Below are positions 43,429 to 51,031 of a stretch of DNA of 57,779 nt, one piece after another. A model generated the notes under the pieces. That model did no database searches and was not told where the DNA came from. It saw nothing but the letters and a program-made list of their open reading frames with translations. The position numbers and the translations under genes were made by a program. Each line of letters begins with the position of its first letter. Position 1 is the first letter of the stretch. This DNA is from Streptomyces sp. MMG1121 (GTDB lineage Bacteria; Actinomycetota; Actinomycetes; Streptomycetales; Streptomycetaceae): the NCBI RefSeq assembly GCF_001280015.1, contig NZ_LGDV01000204.1, forward strand, positions 1-57,779. Direction: 5' to 3'.

Positions 43429-44543
43429 CCGTGGAAGCGCGCGAACACGGGTCGGGCAGCGGCTCGTTCCGGAGCCCTCGCACCCCCCAGGAGCACACCC
43501 TGTGCTCCCTGTTCGCCGAGGCACTGGAGCGGGACCGGGTCGGTATCGAGGATGATTTCTTCGAACTCGGTGGGGACTCATGCGTGGCGCTGGAGCTCAC
43601 TGCCGCTATCCGCGCCACACTCGGCGCGGACGTCTCGATCAGCATGTTCTATGACTACCCCACCGTCGCCGCGCTGGCAGGCCGATGCGAGGTGCTGGCT
43701 GACGCCGGCGCCGCCCTCGATGTCGTACTGCCGCTTCGGCGCCTCGGGTCGAGACCGGCCCTGTTCTGTGTCCATCCCGCTTCTGGTCTGAGCTGGGGCT
43801 ATGCCGGTCTGCTCCGCCACTTGCGGGACCGGCCGGTCTACGGCCTGCAATCGAGGGCCCTGAGTGCAGGTGCGCTGCCCGGATCGGTCGAGGCGATGGC
43901 GGCCGACTACGTTCAGCAGATCAGGAAGGTGCAGTTGCACGGCCCGTACCACGTCCTGGGCTGGTCGTTCGGCGGGCGGGTCGCGTTCGAAGCAGCGGTG
44001 CAGCTTCAGCAGGCCGGAGAGAGCGTACCGCTCCTCGCCCTGCTCGACAGCGCACCGCCGCCGGACCTGCGGGAGGTCCCCGCAGACGGCGAATCCGATG
44101 GATTCGTCCTGGAAAACGCCATCAGACGGTATTTCCTGGTGATGCTCGGCGAACTCGACGACGATGCCGAATCTCCCGGCGACACTGACCAACCGTCGGA
44201 GGTGGAAGAGCTGGACCTCGATGCCCTCAGGGGCGAACTGGCTGCTGCGGGGAGTCCCTACGGGCTTCTGGGACAGAACACCTTCCATCGCATGTTTGAG
44301 GCACATCGGCGACATTACACGCTGTCCCGCCGGTACATCCCAGCCGAACGGTTCAACGGGCCCATGGCCTATTTTTCCGCAACGCAGGGCGAAGCGAAGG
44401 GCCGCTGCGCGAAGAACTGGCAACCGTTCGTGACGGGTCCGGTCACTGAATATCCCGTGGAGTGCTCTCACCTGGAGATGACTCGGCCGGCCCCGCTTGC
44501 GCACATTGCCTGCGTGCTCACGACATTGCTCTCGGCACACTGA
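43425..44543 (+). CDS. stand-alone peptidyl carrier protein-thioesterase didomain
   Basis: 372 aa. Residues 20-95 are a carrier domain with the phosphopantetheine serine S52 in DDFFELGGDSCVALEL. Residues 110-370 form a type I thioesterase: FCVHPASG, nucleophile S181 in GWSFGGR, Asp208 in LLDSAPP and His349 in CSHLEM. This is the last module half of a nonribosomal peptide synthetase without adenylation or condensation domains. It must be loaded in trans. Likely holds the substrate for the oxygenases and then releases or cyclises it. Last gene of the ATGA-overlap chain. Confidence 0.92.
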   Translation: MTVEAREHGSGSGSFRSPRTPQEHTLCSLFAEALERDRVGIEDDFFELGGDSCVALELTAAIRATLGADVSISMFYDYPTVAALAGRCEVLADAGAALDVVLPLRRLGSRPALFCVHPASGLSWGYAGLLRHLRDRPVYGLQSRALSAGALPGSVEAMAADYVQQIRKVQLHGPYHVLGWSFGGRVAFEAAVQLQQAGESVPLLALLDSAPPPDLREVPADGESDGFVLENAIRRYFLVMLGELDDDAESPGDTDQPSEVEELDLDALRGELAAAGSPYGLLGQNTFHRMFEAHRRHYTLSRRYIPAERFNGPMAYFSATQGEAKGRCAKNWQPFVTGPVTEYPVECSHLEMTRPAPLAHIACVLTTLLSAH

Positions 44544-44636
44544 CACCGAAGCGCATGGGCGAGGGGGGGCCGGCTGGTCCTGTTCGGTATGACGTTCGCC
44601 GTGTGGTGTGACCGGGGAAAGCGGAGGCTGTTGACC

Positions 44637-45941
44637 GTGACGATGTTCGGAGCCAAAGGCGGGGAAAGCCAGGGTGGAGTGGGCCCAGGCTATCCGCGGG
44701 TGGTGACCGCTCTGCTGCGAAACCGGCCGTACCGGATGTACTGGATGGGTCAGGTGATGTCGCAACTGGGTTCCGACATCTCCGTCGTAGCCCTTGCCTT
44801 CGCGGTATTCGCTGCTGGTGGGGGCCCCGCCGACCTCGGTCTGGTGCTCGCGGCGCGCATGATTCCGCAGCCGCTGCTGGCGGTGGTCGGAGGGGCGATG
44901 GCCTACCGGACCTCCACGGAGCGCGTCATGGTGGGCGCGCATCTCACTTCCGGACTGTCGCAATCGGCGGCGGCCGTTCTCCTTCTCAGCGGGACCGCCC
45001 AGGTATGGCACCTGATTCTGCTGGCGCTCGTGACCGGAGCTGCCAATGGCTTCTTCGTCCCGGCGCAGCAGAGCGTCGTCCCGCAGATCGTCGGTCCCGA
45101 ACTGCTACAACAGGCCAATGCCATGCTCAGGTTTCCGCAGAACGCCTCGAAGATGGCGGGCCGCGCGGTGGGCGGTATCGTGGTCGCTTTTGCCGGGCCC
45201 GGCTGGGCCATCGCCTGCGACGCGTTGAGTTTCTTCTGCGCGGCGCTGCTGCTCTCCCGTGTGGGTGTTCCCCTACTGCGGAAAGAAAGCACCGGACATA
45301 CCAAGGCCGTCAAAGATGTGGCCGAAGGCTGGCGGGTCTTCCGGAGCCAACGATGGATGTGGGTGATGGTCCTGCAGAACGCCATCGCACTGATGCTGTG
45401 GTTGGCCGGCGTCCAGGTGATGGGACCGGTCTACGCGACCGAGGAACTGGGCGGCCCGCAGCCCTGGGGCCTGGCGGTCACAGCACTCGCAGTGGGGCTG
45501 GCCGTCGGATCGGCGGTGGCCATGGCATGGCGCCCCCGCTGCGCCGGTCCGCTCATCTGCGGATGCATGGCGACGATGGCGCTTCCGATGGCAGTGATGG
45601 CCACGCACGGACGCCTTGCGGTCCTGTCCCTGGCCATGCTGATCGCGGGCGCCGGGGTGGACACGGCCATGGTGACCTGGACCGGCCTGATGCAAGAACG
45701 CATCCCCGTGGAACAGCTCAGCCGCGTCCTGTCCTTCTCGAACGTGGGCCCCTTGGCGCTGGTACCACTCGGATACGTCCTTGCCGGCCCGGCCGTACAA
45801 GTGGTGGGGCTGAACGCCGCACTGGCCCTCAGCGCAACCGGGATCCTCGCCGTGGCCGTCATCCCACTCGTGCTGGGCGACATCCGCACGCTGTCCCGCC
45901 CGCAAATCGAGCCTCGAACCAGGGAAGCGGCAGTAGCGTGA
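44637..45941 (+). CDS. MFS exporter of the island cluster
   Basis: 434 aa from GTG 44637, 9 nt after GGAGG (an ATG at 44589 lacks this). Eleven to twelve helices with the enterobactin-exporter/MFS_3 look: LLRNRPYRMYWMGQVMSQLGSDISVVALAF, DALSFFCAALLL at the half-way loop, ending in a cytosolic tail. It follows the thioesterase after about 90 nt, so self-resistance or export of the product is the natural role (inference). Confidence 0.88.
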   Translation: MTMFGAKGGESQGGVGPGYPRVVTALLRNRPYRMYWMGQVMSQLGSDISVVALAFAVFAAGGGPADLGLVLAARMIPQPLLAVVGGAMAYRTSTERVMVGAHLTSGLSQSAAAVLLLSGTAQVWHLILLALVTGAANGFFVPAQQSVVPQIVGPELLQQANAMLRFPQNASKMAGRAVGGIVVAFAGPGWAIACDALSFFCAALLLSRVGVPLLRKESTGHTKAVKDVAEGWRVFRSQRWMWVMVLQNAIALMLWLAGVQVMGPVYATEELGGPQPWGLAVTALAVGLAVGSAVAMAWRPRCAGPLICGCMATMALPMAVMATHGRLAVLSLAMLIAGAGVDTAMVTWTGLMQERIPVEQLSRVLSFSNVGPLALVPLGYVLAGPAVQVVGLNAALALSATGILAVAVIPLVLGDIRTLSRPQIEPRTREAAVA

Positions 45942-46030
45942 CCGCCGTTGCCAGGGACGGCGAGTCCGGCCTGTAGCCACGGACGGTTCGGCAAGGTTGG
46001 CGGTGGGTGGGGCTGCGTGACGGTCGACGG

Positions 46031-46267
46031 TCATAGGTGTAGCTCTTCCGCGGGGACGGGCTGAGCTGGGAAGTTGTGGGTGGACAGAGGGCGCTGGCCA
46101 TCCTGTGCCCTCTGCCGTAGGTACGCGACGAGTCGAAGGAACGCACCGTCGCCGAGCGGGTCGCGCGTCGACCGTGCTGCCGGTCCGAAATCCGCGCGGA
46201 ACCGCAGGTCAGCCGCCCGCCATGCGTGAGCGATGCGTGAGCGGACGGCGTGGCAGAGACCGTCCAT
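46031..46267 (-). CDS. short hypothetical ORF at island right end, possibly a fragment
   Basis: 78 codons, with RAADLRFRADFGPAARSTRDPLGDGAFLRLVAYLRQRAQDG as its most protein-like part. No recognisable family and no good ribosome site. It overlaps the right copy of the 22-nt tandem repeat. The rest of the 415 bp between the exporter and attR (45942-46356) holds only this, the repeat and a hairpin. May be a remnant of a larger gene. Confidence 0.25.
   Translation of the reverse strand: MDGLCHAVRSRIAHAWRAADLRFRADFGPAARSTRDPLGDGAFLRLVAYLRQRAQDGQRPLSTHNFPAQPVPAEELHL
46223..46244. repeat. right copy of 22-nt tandem repeat (TGCGTGAGCGA x2)
   Basis: TGCGTGAGCG at 46223 and 46234, 11 bp apart as at the left end. 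The minus strand again can encode AHASLTHG, so it may be a piece of int 3' coding sequence rather than a protein-binding site. Confidence 0.65.
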
Positions 46268-46274
46268 CGCTGGA

Positions 46275-46305
46275 CCTGGTGTCAGGGAAAACCTCCCTGA
46301 CCAGG
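46275..46305. other. hairpin in the attP arm near attR
   Basis: CCTGG ... CCAGG enclosing TCAGGG / CCCTGA with a 7-nt AT-rich loop, 52 nt before attR. Possible recombination-arm structure or terminator. Confidence 0.4.
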
Positions 46306-46356
46306 CAAAACCGGACCGTGGTGGAGCAAGCAGGAGCGTCGATCAGGAAACCGCCG

Positions 46357-46404
46357 GGACTTTTCATCCATTGGTTGTGGGTTCGAGTCCCACAGGGCCT
46401 ACGG
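46357..46404 (+). repeat. attR direct repeat (partial tRNA-Lys)
   Basis: Right copy of the 48-bp repeat. It contains only the 3' half of tRNA-Lys from the anticodon stem on; no acceptor 5' strand or D arm precedes it, so it is not a functional tRNA gene. Confidence 0.93.
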
Positions 46405-46413
46405 ACGGTGGTT

Positions 46414-46452
46414 GGGGGACATTCCCTCTGACCTGCTCCGTTTTCGGGCCCG
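46414..46452 (-). pseudogene. remnant of a related integrase 3' end outside attR
   Basis: GGGGGACAT..CCTCTGACCTGCT (46414-46437) matches 36631-36654 beside attL at 22 of 24 positions. CGTTTTCGGGCCCG (46439-46452) equals 36697-36710, the int 3' coding end (GPEN). These lie in the same order right of attR, where chromosomal DNA was expected. Confidence 0.6.
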
Positions 46453-46511
46453 GGGCACCCTGTGGCCGCGGTGACCCGGGCTGTCCTCCACCGGCAATCG
46501 CGGGCGTCCGC

Positions 46512-47090
46512 TCACGGTTCCGGTACGAGCCGTTCGACCGCGGCCGTCACCAGCTCGTCCCGTTCCGCCTCCGTAAGGACGTCCGGCAGGGTGAGCTGTT
46601 CGACGATCAGCCAATTCAGGGCGAGGTAGAGCAGTTTGACGGCCGTGGCGTCGCCGGGCAGGCCGGAGGACTCGTGGTAGGCGAGGTTGGCGGCGAGGTC
46701 GGTGCGGACCCGCTCGGTGAGCACCGCGCGCAGTCCGGGGCGGCGAGTGGCCTCCAGACGGAGTTCCAGCAGCGCGAGGTAGCCGGTGCGGAAGGAGGCG
46801 ATCCGGCCGACGAGTTCGCGCATCAGCTCCGCGTACGTCTCCCGGTCGCGGCCGGCCGTGCGCTGGCGGGCGATCGTGGCCTCGTCGGGCTGGAGCCGTT
46901 CGTAGACGCGGGCGCCGGCCTGGGTGAGCAGGTCGTCGCGGCCGGTGAAGTAGTTGGAGGCCGTGCCGGTGGGTACGGCGGCCTCGGCATCCACCGCCCG
47001 GAACGTCAGCCCGCGTGCCCCTTCCCGGGCCAGCACCTCGATCGCGGCGTCGACGAGCACGGCCCGCCGCTGGTCGTTGCGTCTCACCAT
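46512..47090 (-). CDS. TetR-family transcriptional regulator
   Basis: 192 aa from ATG 47090. N-terminal HTH: RRAVLVDAAIEVLAREGARGLTFRAVDAEAAVPTGTASNYFTGRDDLLTQA. The C-terminal ligand domain is helical, with LALLELRLEATRRPGL typical of AcrR-like members. Target unknown; the 257-bp upstream spacer has an imperfect inverted GTACT...AGTAC pair (about 47109-47139) but no clear palindrome. Confidence 0.88.
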   Translation of the reverse strand: MVRRNDQRRAVLVDAAIEVLAREGARGLTFRAVDAEAAVPTGTASNYFTGRDDLLTQAGARVYERLQPDEATIARQRTAGRDRETYAELMRELVGRIASFRTGYLALLELRLEATRRPGLRAVLTERVRTDLAANLAYHESSGLPGDATAVKLLYLALNWLIVEQLTLPDVLTEAERDELVTAAVERLVPEP

Positions 47091-47347
47091 GGACTCCGGC
47101 TCCCGTGTGGGGGTACTTCCTGGCAAACCACTTCGGGGAGAGTACTGCGTATGGAGTTGTGCGGGATGGGGGGCGGGGTCACGCCGGACTGCGACCGTGG
47201 CTCCGGCTGCTGCCCCGCCATCGCCCTCGCCCCCTTGGCCGTACCACCATGTGCCGGTCGTCGCACGTCTGTGGTGCCGTGCTCGGAACCGGAGCCCTCG
47301 TAGGTGAGCCCCGCCGCGGTGGGCCGGGCCGTTCGCCGAGCCGGTGT

Positions 47348-48052
47348 TCAACCGGCGGGACCGGCCTCCGCGCGTCCGTAGGCCCGCAGGAACGCCGCGA
47401 CCCCGGCCCTGACCACCCGGTCCGTCTCGGCCGCCGGCAGCGGCAGGACGCCGTAGTGGGTGGACTGCACGATCGTGAGCGAGGTCAGGGCCGTGAAGTG
47501 GGCGGCGGTCATGGCCGGGTCGCTGTGCGGGTCGAGCAGGCCGGCGTCTGTGAGGTGGGTCATCGCCTCGGCCACGGCCCGGCCGACGGGCGCCGGGCCC
47601 GCCTCGTGCCAGGCCGTGAGGACCTCCGGTGGTACGTGGTCGGCCTCGGCGTGGATGTGCCGTACGAGGGCGAAGTGGTTGGGGTAGTCGGCGAGCAGGC
47701 CGACGAACGCGCGGGCCAGGGCGACCAGGTCGCGTTCCAGGTCGTCGGGGCGCGGAGGGCGCTCCGGGTCCAACACCGCGCGCAGTCGGGCCAGTTGGGC
47801 GTCACGCACCTCGCTGGACGACCAGGTCACCACCGTCTGGAAGAGCTGCGCCTTGCCGCCGGGGAAGTGGTTGTAGAGCGTGCGCGTGGAGACGCCGGCC
47901 TCGGCGGCGAGCGCGTCGACCGAGGCGCGCGCGTAGCCCTCGCGGCCGAAGACCGTGCAGGCCGCGCTCGCGATGGCGATCTGCTTCTCCAGCTTGCGCG
48001 GTGAGACCTCGCGCCGTGCCTGGTCCCGCCGGGACTCGTTCGTCTCGCTCAC
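47348..48052 (-). CDS. TetR-family repressor, divergent from FMN reductase/exporter
   Basis: 234 aa from GTG 48052 (GGAGGTGGCCG upstream). HTH IAIASAACTVFGREGYARASVDALAAEAGVSTRTLYNHFPGGKAQLFQTVV, then a C-terminal TetR_C domain (LRHIHAEADHVPPEVLTAWHEAG). The two palindromes in the 130-bp divergent spacer are its likely operators. It should repress itself and the reductase-exporter pair until a toxic ligand binds. Confidence 0.9.
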   Translation of the reverse strand: MSETNESRRDQARREVSPRKLEKQIAIASAACTVFGREGYARASVDALAAEAGVSTRTLYNHFPGGKAQLFQTVVTWSSSEVRDAQLARLRAVLDPERPPRPDDLERDLVALARAFVGLLADYPNHFALVRHIHAEADHVPPEVLTAWHEAGPAPVGRAVAEAMTHLTDAGLLDPHSDPAMTAAHFTALTSLTIVQSTHYGVLPLPAAETDRVVRAGVAAFLRAYGRAEAGPAG

Positions 48053-48088
48053 CGGCCACCTCCTTCTGTCGGGCCACTCTACTCGAAC

Positions 48089-48125
48089 TACAACGGCCGT
48101 TGTAATTTTTACAACGACCGTTGTA
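48089..48125. promoter_or_regulatory. tandem TetR-type operators
   Basis: TACAACGGCCGTTGTA (48089-48104, perfect 16-bp palindrome) and TACAACGACCGTTGTA (48110-48125, one asymmetric position), 21 bp centre to centre, about two helical turns. They lie in an AT-rich patch between the divergent genes. Confidence 0.85.
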
Positions 48126-48182
48126 CCTTGCTGAGCAGTCGGCCGCAACGAGTGGCCGGCCACCACGAACAGGGGGACGCCC

Positions 48183-48788
48183 ATGTCCACGCACGACACC
48201 GCAACACCGCTGCGCCTCGCCGTCGTCGTCGGCAGCGTCCGGGAAGGGCGGCAGGGCCGTGCCGTCGCCGACTGGTTCCTCGGCGAGGCCGCCGCCGACC
48301 CCGGCCTCGACCTCGACGTCATCGACCTCGCCGAGGCGGACCTGCCGCTCGTGCTGCCCGGCTACGGCGGCACGCCCAGCCCCGAGACCGCGGCCGTGCT
48401 GGGCGACATCTCGCCCCGGCTCGCCGCCGCAGACGCGTTCGTCGTCGTCACGCCCGAGTACAATCACAGCTTCCCGGCGTCCCTGAAGAACTTCATCGAC
48501 TGGCACTACACGCAGTGGCAGGCCAAGCCGGTCGGCTTCGTGTCGTACGGCGGTCTCGGCGGCGGGCTGCGCGCGGTCGAGCAGCTCCGCCTGGTCTTCG
48601 CCGAGCTGCACGCGACGACGGTGCGCGACTCGGTCAGCCTGCACGGGCCCTGGTCCGGCCTCGCCGAGGACGGCACCCCGCGCGATGCCGACGTCTGCGC
48701 CGGCGCCGCCAAGGGCATGCTCGGTCAACTGGCCTGGTGGGGACGGGTGTTGCGGACCGCGCGCGCCGAGCGTCCCTACGCGGGCTGA
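48183..48788 (+). CDS. NAD(P)H-dependent FMN reductase
   Basis: 201 aa flavodoxin-like fold. LAVVVGSVREGRQGRAVADWF binds the FMN phosphate, TPEYNHSFPASLKNFIDW is the family signature, and SYGGLGGGLRAVEQLR follows. It supplies reduced FMN or reduces quinone/azo compounds. 14 nt before the exporter gene, both under the TetR operators; suggests detoxification. Confidence 0.92.
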   Translation: MSTHDTATPLRLAVVVGSVREGRQGRAVADWFLGEAAADPGLDLDVIDLAEADLPLVLPGYGGTPSPETAAVLGDISPRLAAADAFVVVTPEYNHSFPASLKNFIDWHYTQWQAKPVGFVSYGGLGGGLRAVEQLRLVFAELHATTVRDSVSLHGPWSGLAEDGTPRDADVCAGAAKGMLGQLAWWGRVLRTARAERPYAG

Positions 48789-48802
48789 GGGCGGGGACGG
48801 CG

Positions 48803-50287
48803 ATGAACGGCCCCCGGCCCGTCGAGGCCACCCCCACCACCCCCACCTTGTCCGCCACGCCCGCGCCGTCGGCGGTGCTGCCGGACCCGGCCACTGCCAC
48901 CGTCACGGCCACCGCGACCGTCCTGCGGCGCACCCTGACCGTCACCGTCATCGGCTCGGTGATGGCCGTGCTCGACATGACGATCGTCAACGTCGCGATG
49001 CGCTCGCTGTCGGAGTCCTTCCGCGCCCCGCTGGCGACCATCCAGTGGACCGCCACCGCCTACACGCTCGCGCTCGCCGCCGTCATCCCGGTCGCCGCCT
49101 GGGCGATGGGCCGGATCGGCGCCCGCCGTACCTATGCGACCGCGCTCGTCCTGTTCACGCTCGGCTCCCTGCTCGCCGCCTGCGCCTGGGACGCGGGCAG
49201 CCTCATCGCCTTCCGCGCGGTTCAGGGGCTGGGCGGCGGGCTGCTCCAGCCCGTCGGGATGACGCTGGTGATGCGGGTCGCCGACCGCGACCGGCTCGGC
49301 CGCGCGATGGCCGTGGGCGGCCTGCCCCTCCTGGTCGGGCCGGTCGCCGGCCCGGTGCTGGGCGGCTGGCTGGTCGACACCGCCTCCTGGCACTGGATCT
49401 TCCTGGTGAACCTGCCGGTGGGCCTGCTCGCCCTGGCACTCGCGGTACGGCTGCTGCCCCGCGACGAGCCCGAGGCGCGGGGGCGCGGCACCGCCCGACG
49501 GCAACGCCTGGACGTCCCCGGCCTGCTGATGCTCTCTCCCGGCCTCGCCCTGCTGCTCTACGGCCTGGCCCGGGGCGGCGAGCGAAGCGACTTCACGGCA
49601 CCCGGCGCCCTCCTGCCCACCCTCGCCGGTGCGGTCCTGACGGCCGCCTTCGTCCGCCGGGCGCTGACGGTCAGGGAACCGCTGCTGGACCTACGGCTCC
49701 TGCGCGACCGTACCTTCGCCGCCGGCATCGCCACGATCGCCCTGTTCACCTGCGGTTACTTCGGCTCGATGCTGCTCGGCCCGCTGTACTGGCAGCAGGA
49801 GCGGGGCCTGAGCGCGACGGCGGCCGGTCTGCTGGGCGCCCCGAGCGGGCTCGTCGTCGGTACGGCGATGCAGTGCGCGGCGCGCTGGATCGACAAGGCG
49901 TCACCGCGCCGGCTGATCCCGGCCGGTATCGCCCTGGCCGCTCTCGGCATGGTGTCGCTGGCCTGGCAGGCGGGCGTGCCCGGGGTCGCGCCCTGGCGGA
50001 TGGTGACCTCGGCCATGCTGCTGGGGGCCGGTGTCGGCATGGTGCTGATGCCGACGATGACGACCGCGACCCGGCAGCTGCCCGCCGACCGGATGGCCTC
50101 GGCGAGCACCGCGCTCAGCATCAACTCCCAGCTCGGGGCCTCGGTGGGCACGGCGGTGCTCTCGGTGGTCCTGGGCGCGGCGGGCCAGCACCCGGCCGGC
50201 TTCCGCCTCACCTACGCGGTGGCGGCGGTCCTTCTGGCCCTCTCCGCCCTGCCGGCCCTCCGGCTGCCCGGCCGCCGTCGGCCATGA
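48803..50287 (+). CDS. DHA2-type MFS drug exporter (14 helices)
   Basis: 494 aa, ATG 48803 after GGCGGGGACGGCG. After a low-complexity Thr/Pro/Ala N-terminus: VIGSVMAVLDMTIVNVAM (motif D1), FRAVQGLGGGLLQPVGM, GPVAGPVLGGWLVDTASWHWIFLVNLPVG (motif C antiporter), which is the EmrB/QacA pattern. Likely proton-coupled drug export, co-expressed with the FMN reductase. Confidence 0.92.
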   Translation: MNGPRPVEATPTTPTLSATPAPSAVLPDPATATVTATATVLRRTLTVTVIGSVMAVLDMTIVNVAMRSLSESFRAPLATIQWTATAYTLALAAVIPVAAWAMGRIGARRTYATALVLFTLGSLLAACAWDAGSLIAFRAVQGLGGGLLQPVGMTLVMRVADRDRLGRAMAVGGLPLLVGPVAGPVLGGWLVDTASWHWIFLVNLPVGLLALALAVRLLPRDEPEARGRGTARRQRLDVPGLLMLSPGLALLLYGLARGGERSDFTAPGALLPTLAGAVLTAAFVRRALTVREPLLDLRLLRDRTFAAGIATIALFTCGYFGSMLLGPLYWQQERGLSATAAGLLGAPSGLVVGTAMQCAARWIDKASPRRLIPAGIALAALGMVSLAWQAGVPGVAPWRMVTSAMLLGAGVGMVLMPTMTTATRQLPADRMASASTALSINSQLGASVGTAVLSVVLGAAGQHPAGFRLTYAVAAVLLALSALPALRLPGRRRP

Positions 50288-50289
50288 GG

Positions 50290-50934
50290 TCAGCCCGCGC
50301 TGCGCTCCGCGAGGTCCGTCAACTCGGCCAGCGGCAGCGTGTGCTGGGTCTGGAGGACCTTCGCGCGCAGGTAGCGGACGTTGTGGGCGGTGGTGAAGAC
50401 GCCGGTCGGCACCCGGTCCCGTACGACGACGCCCAGTGCGCGCAACTGCTCGGCCTTGTCGGGGTTGTTGGACAGCAGGTCCAGCTCCCCGATGCCGAGG
50501 GCGGCGAGCATCTGCGCGGCGGCCGTGTAGTCGCGGGCGTCCTCCGGCAGACCGAGCGCGGCGTTCGCCTCGTACGTGTCGAGGCCCTGGTCCTGGAGGG
50601 CGTACGCGTCGAGCTTGTTGTAGAGGCCGATGCCGCGGCCCTCCTGGCGGAGGTAGAGCAGCACGCCGCCCCGGTCGGCGATGCGCTCGACCGCCTCCCG
50701 CAGCTGGGGACCGCAGTCGCAGCGGTCCGAGCCGAAGACGTCACCGGTGAGGCACTCGGAGTGCAGCCGCACCAGCGGGACGGGGCCGGGGTCGCCGAGG
50801 ACGACGGCGACATGCTCCTGGCCGTCGGCCAGGCCGTGGAAGGTGACGAGGTCGGCGTCGACGCTGTAGCCGTCGTGGAAACGCAGCGGTACCCGGACGC
50901 GGGCGCGCGGCGTGGCGGCGGGGGTGTCGGGCAT
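50290..50934 (-). CDS. ribA: GTP cyclohydrolase II
   Basis: 214 aa, stand-alone GCH II. Zinc cysteines in RLHSECLTGDVFGSDRCDCGPQL, catalytic YLRQEGRGIGLYNKL, and LDTYEANAALGLPEDARDYTAAAQML, then LLSNNPDKAEQL. It opens GTP to the riboflavin precursor 2,5-diamino-6-ribosylamino-pyrimidinone phosphate. With the MarR gene and the RibD-like gene it forms a separate set outside a rib operon. The upstream region carries two inverted repeats that fit MarR operators. Confidence 0.93.
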   Translation of the reverse strand: MPDTPAATPRARVRVPLRFHDGYSVDADLVTFHGLADGQEHVAVVLGDPGPVPLVRLHSECLTGDVFGSDRCDCGPQLREAVERIADRGGVLLYLRQEGRGIGLYNKLDAYALQDQGLDTYEANAALGLPEDARDYTAAAQMLAALGIGELDLLSNNPDKAEQLRALGVVVRDRVPTGVFTTAHNVRYLRAKVLQTQHTLPLAELTDLAERSAG

Positions 50935-50954
50935 GCGGGTCCCTCCGGGGCTGT

Positions 50955-51014
50955 TGCTTCAGTTTTGAAGCAGTGAGACGGACAGACCCTACCTCATGCT
51001 TAAAAGTTCAAGCA
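50955..51014. promoter_or_regulatory. two MarR-type operator candidates before ribA
   Basis: TGCTTCAGTTTTGAAGCA (50955-50972, perfect 7-bp arms) and TGCTTAAAAGTTCAAGCA (50997-51014, imperfect arms), both 18 nt and 42 bp apart. They share a TTcA-N4-TgAA core with a third site in the marR/ribD-like spacer. Confidence 0.7.
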
Positions 51015-51031
51015 ATTGTTTTCAGAGTGAC

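Larger units (their letters stand above)
36574..46404. mobile_element. tRNA-Lys-integrated genomic island carrying a biosynthetic cluster
   Basis: About 9.8 kb between 48-bp direct repeats. Contents from left: tyrosine integrase (minus strand, next to attL), debris of a regulator, then seven plus-strand cluster genes, and a non-coding right end. Base composition is clearly less GC-rich, and codons such as AAA, ATT and ATA are more frequent than in flanking core genes. No excisionase, replication or transfer genes are present, so it is either a trimmed AICE-like element or a passive island. Integrase truncation suggests that it is now fixed. Confidence 0.88.

Noticed and set aside
38736..45941. 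Isonitrile (ScoE-type) or beta-lactam-type cluster
   Set aside because: Oxygenases and a thioesterase are present, but the acyl-ACP ligase, lyase and synthase genes of those pathways are absent.
46366..46404. Second tRNA-Lys gene
   Set aside because: Only the 3' half is present; it is the attR repeat, without D arm or 5' acceptor strand.
47091..47347. Clear operator for the TetR gene at 46512
   Set aside because: Only an imperfect, widely spaced GTACT/AGTAC pair; not convincing.
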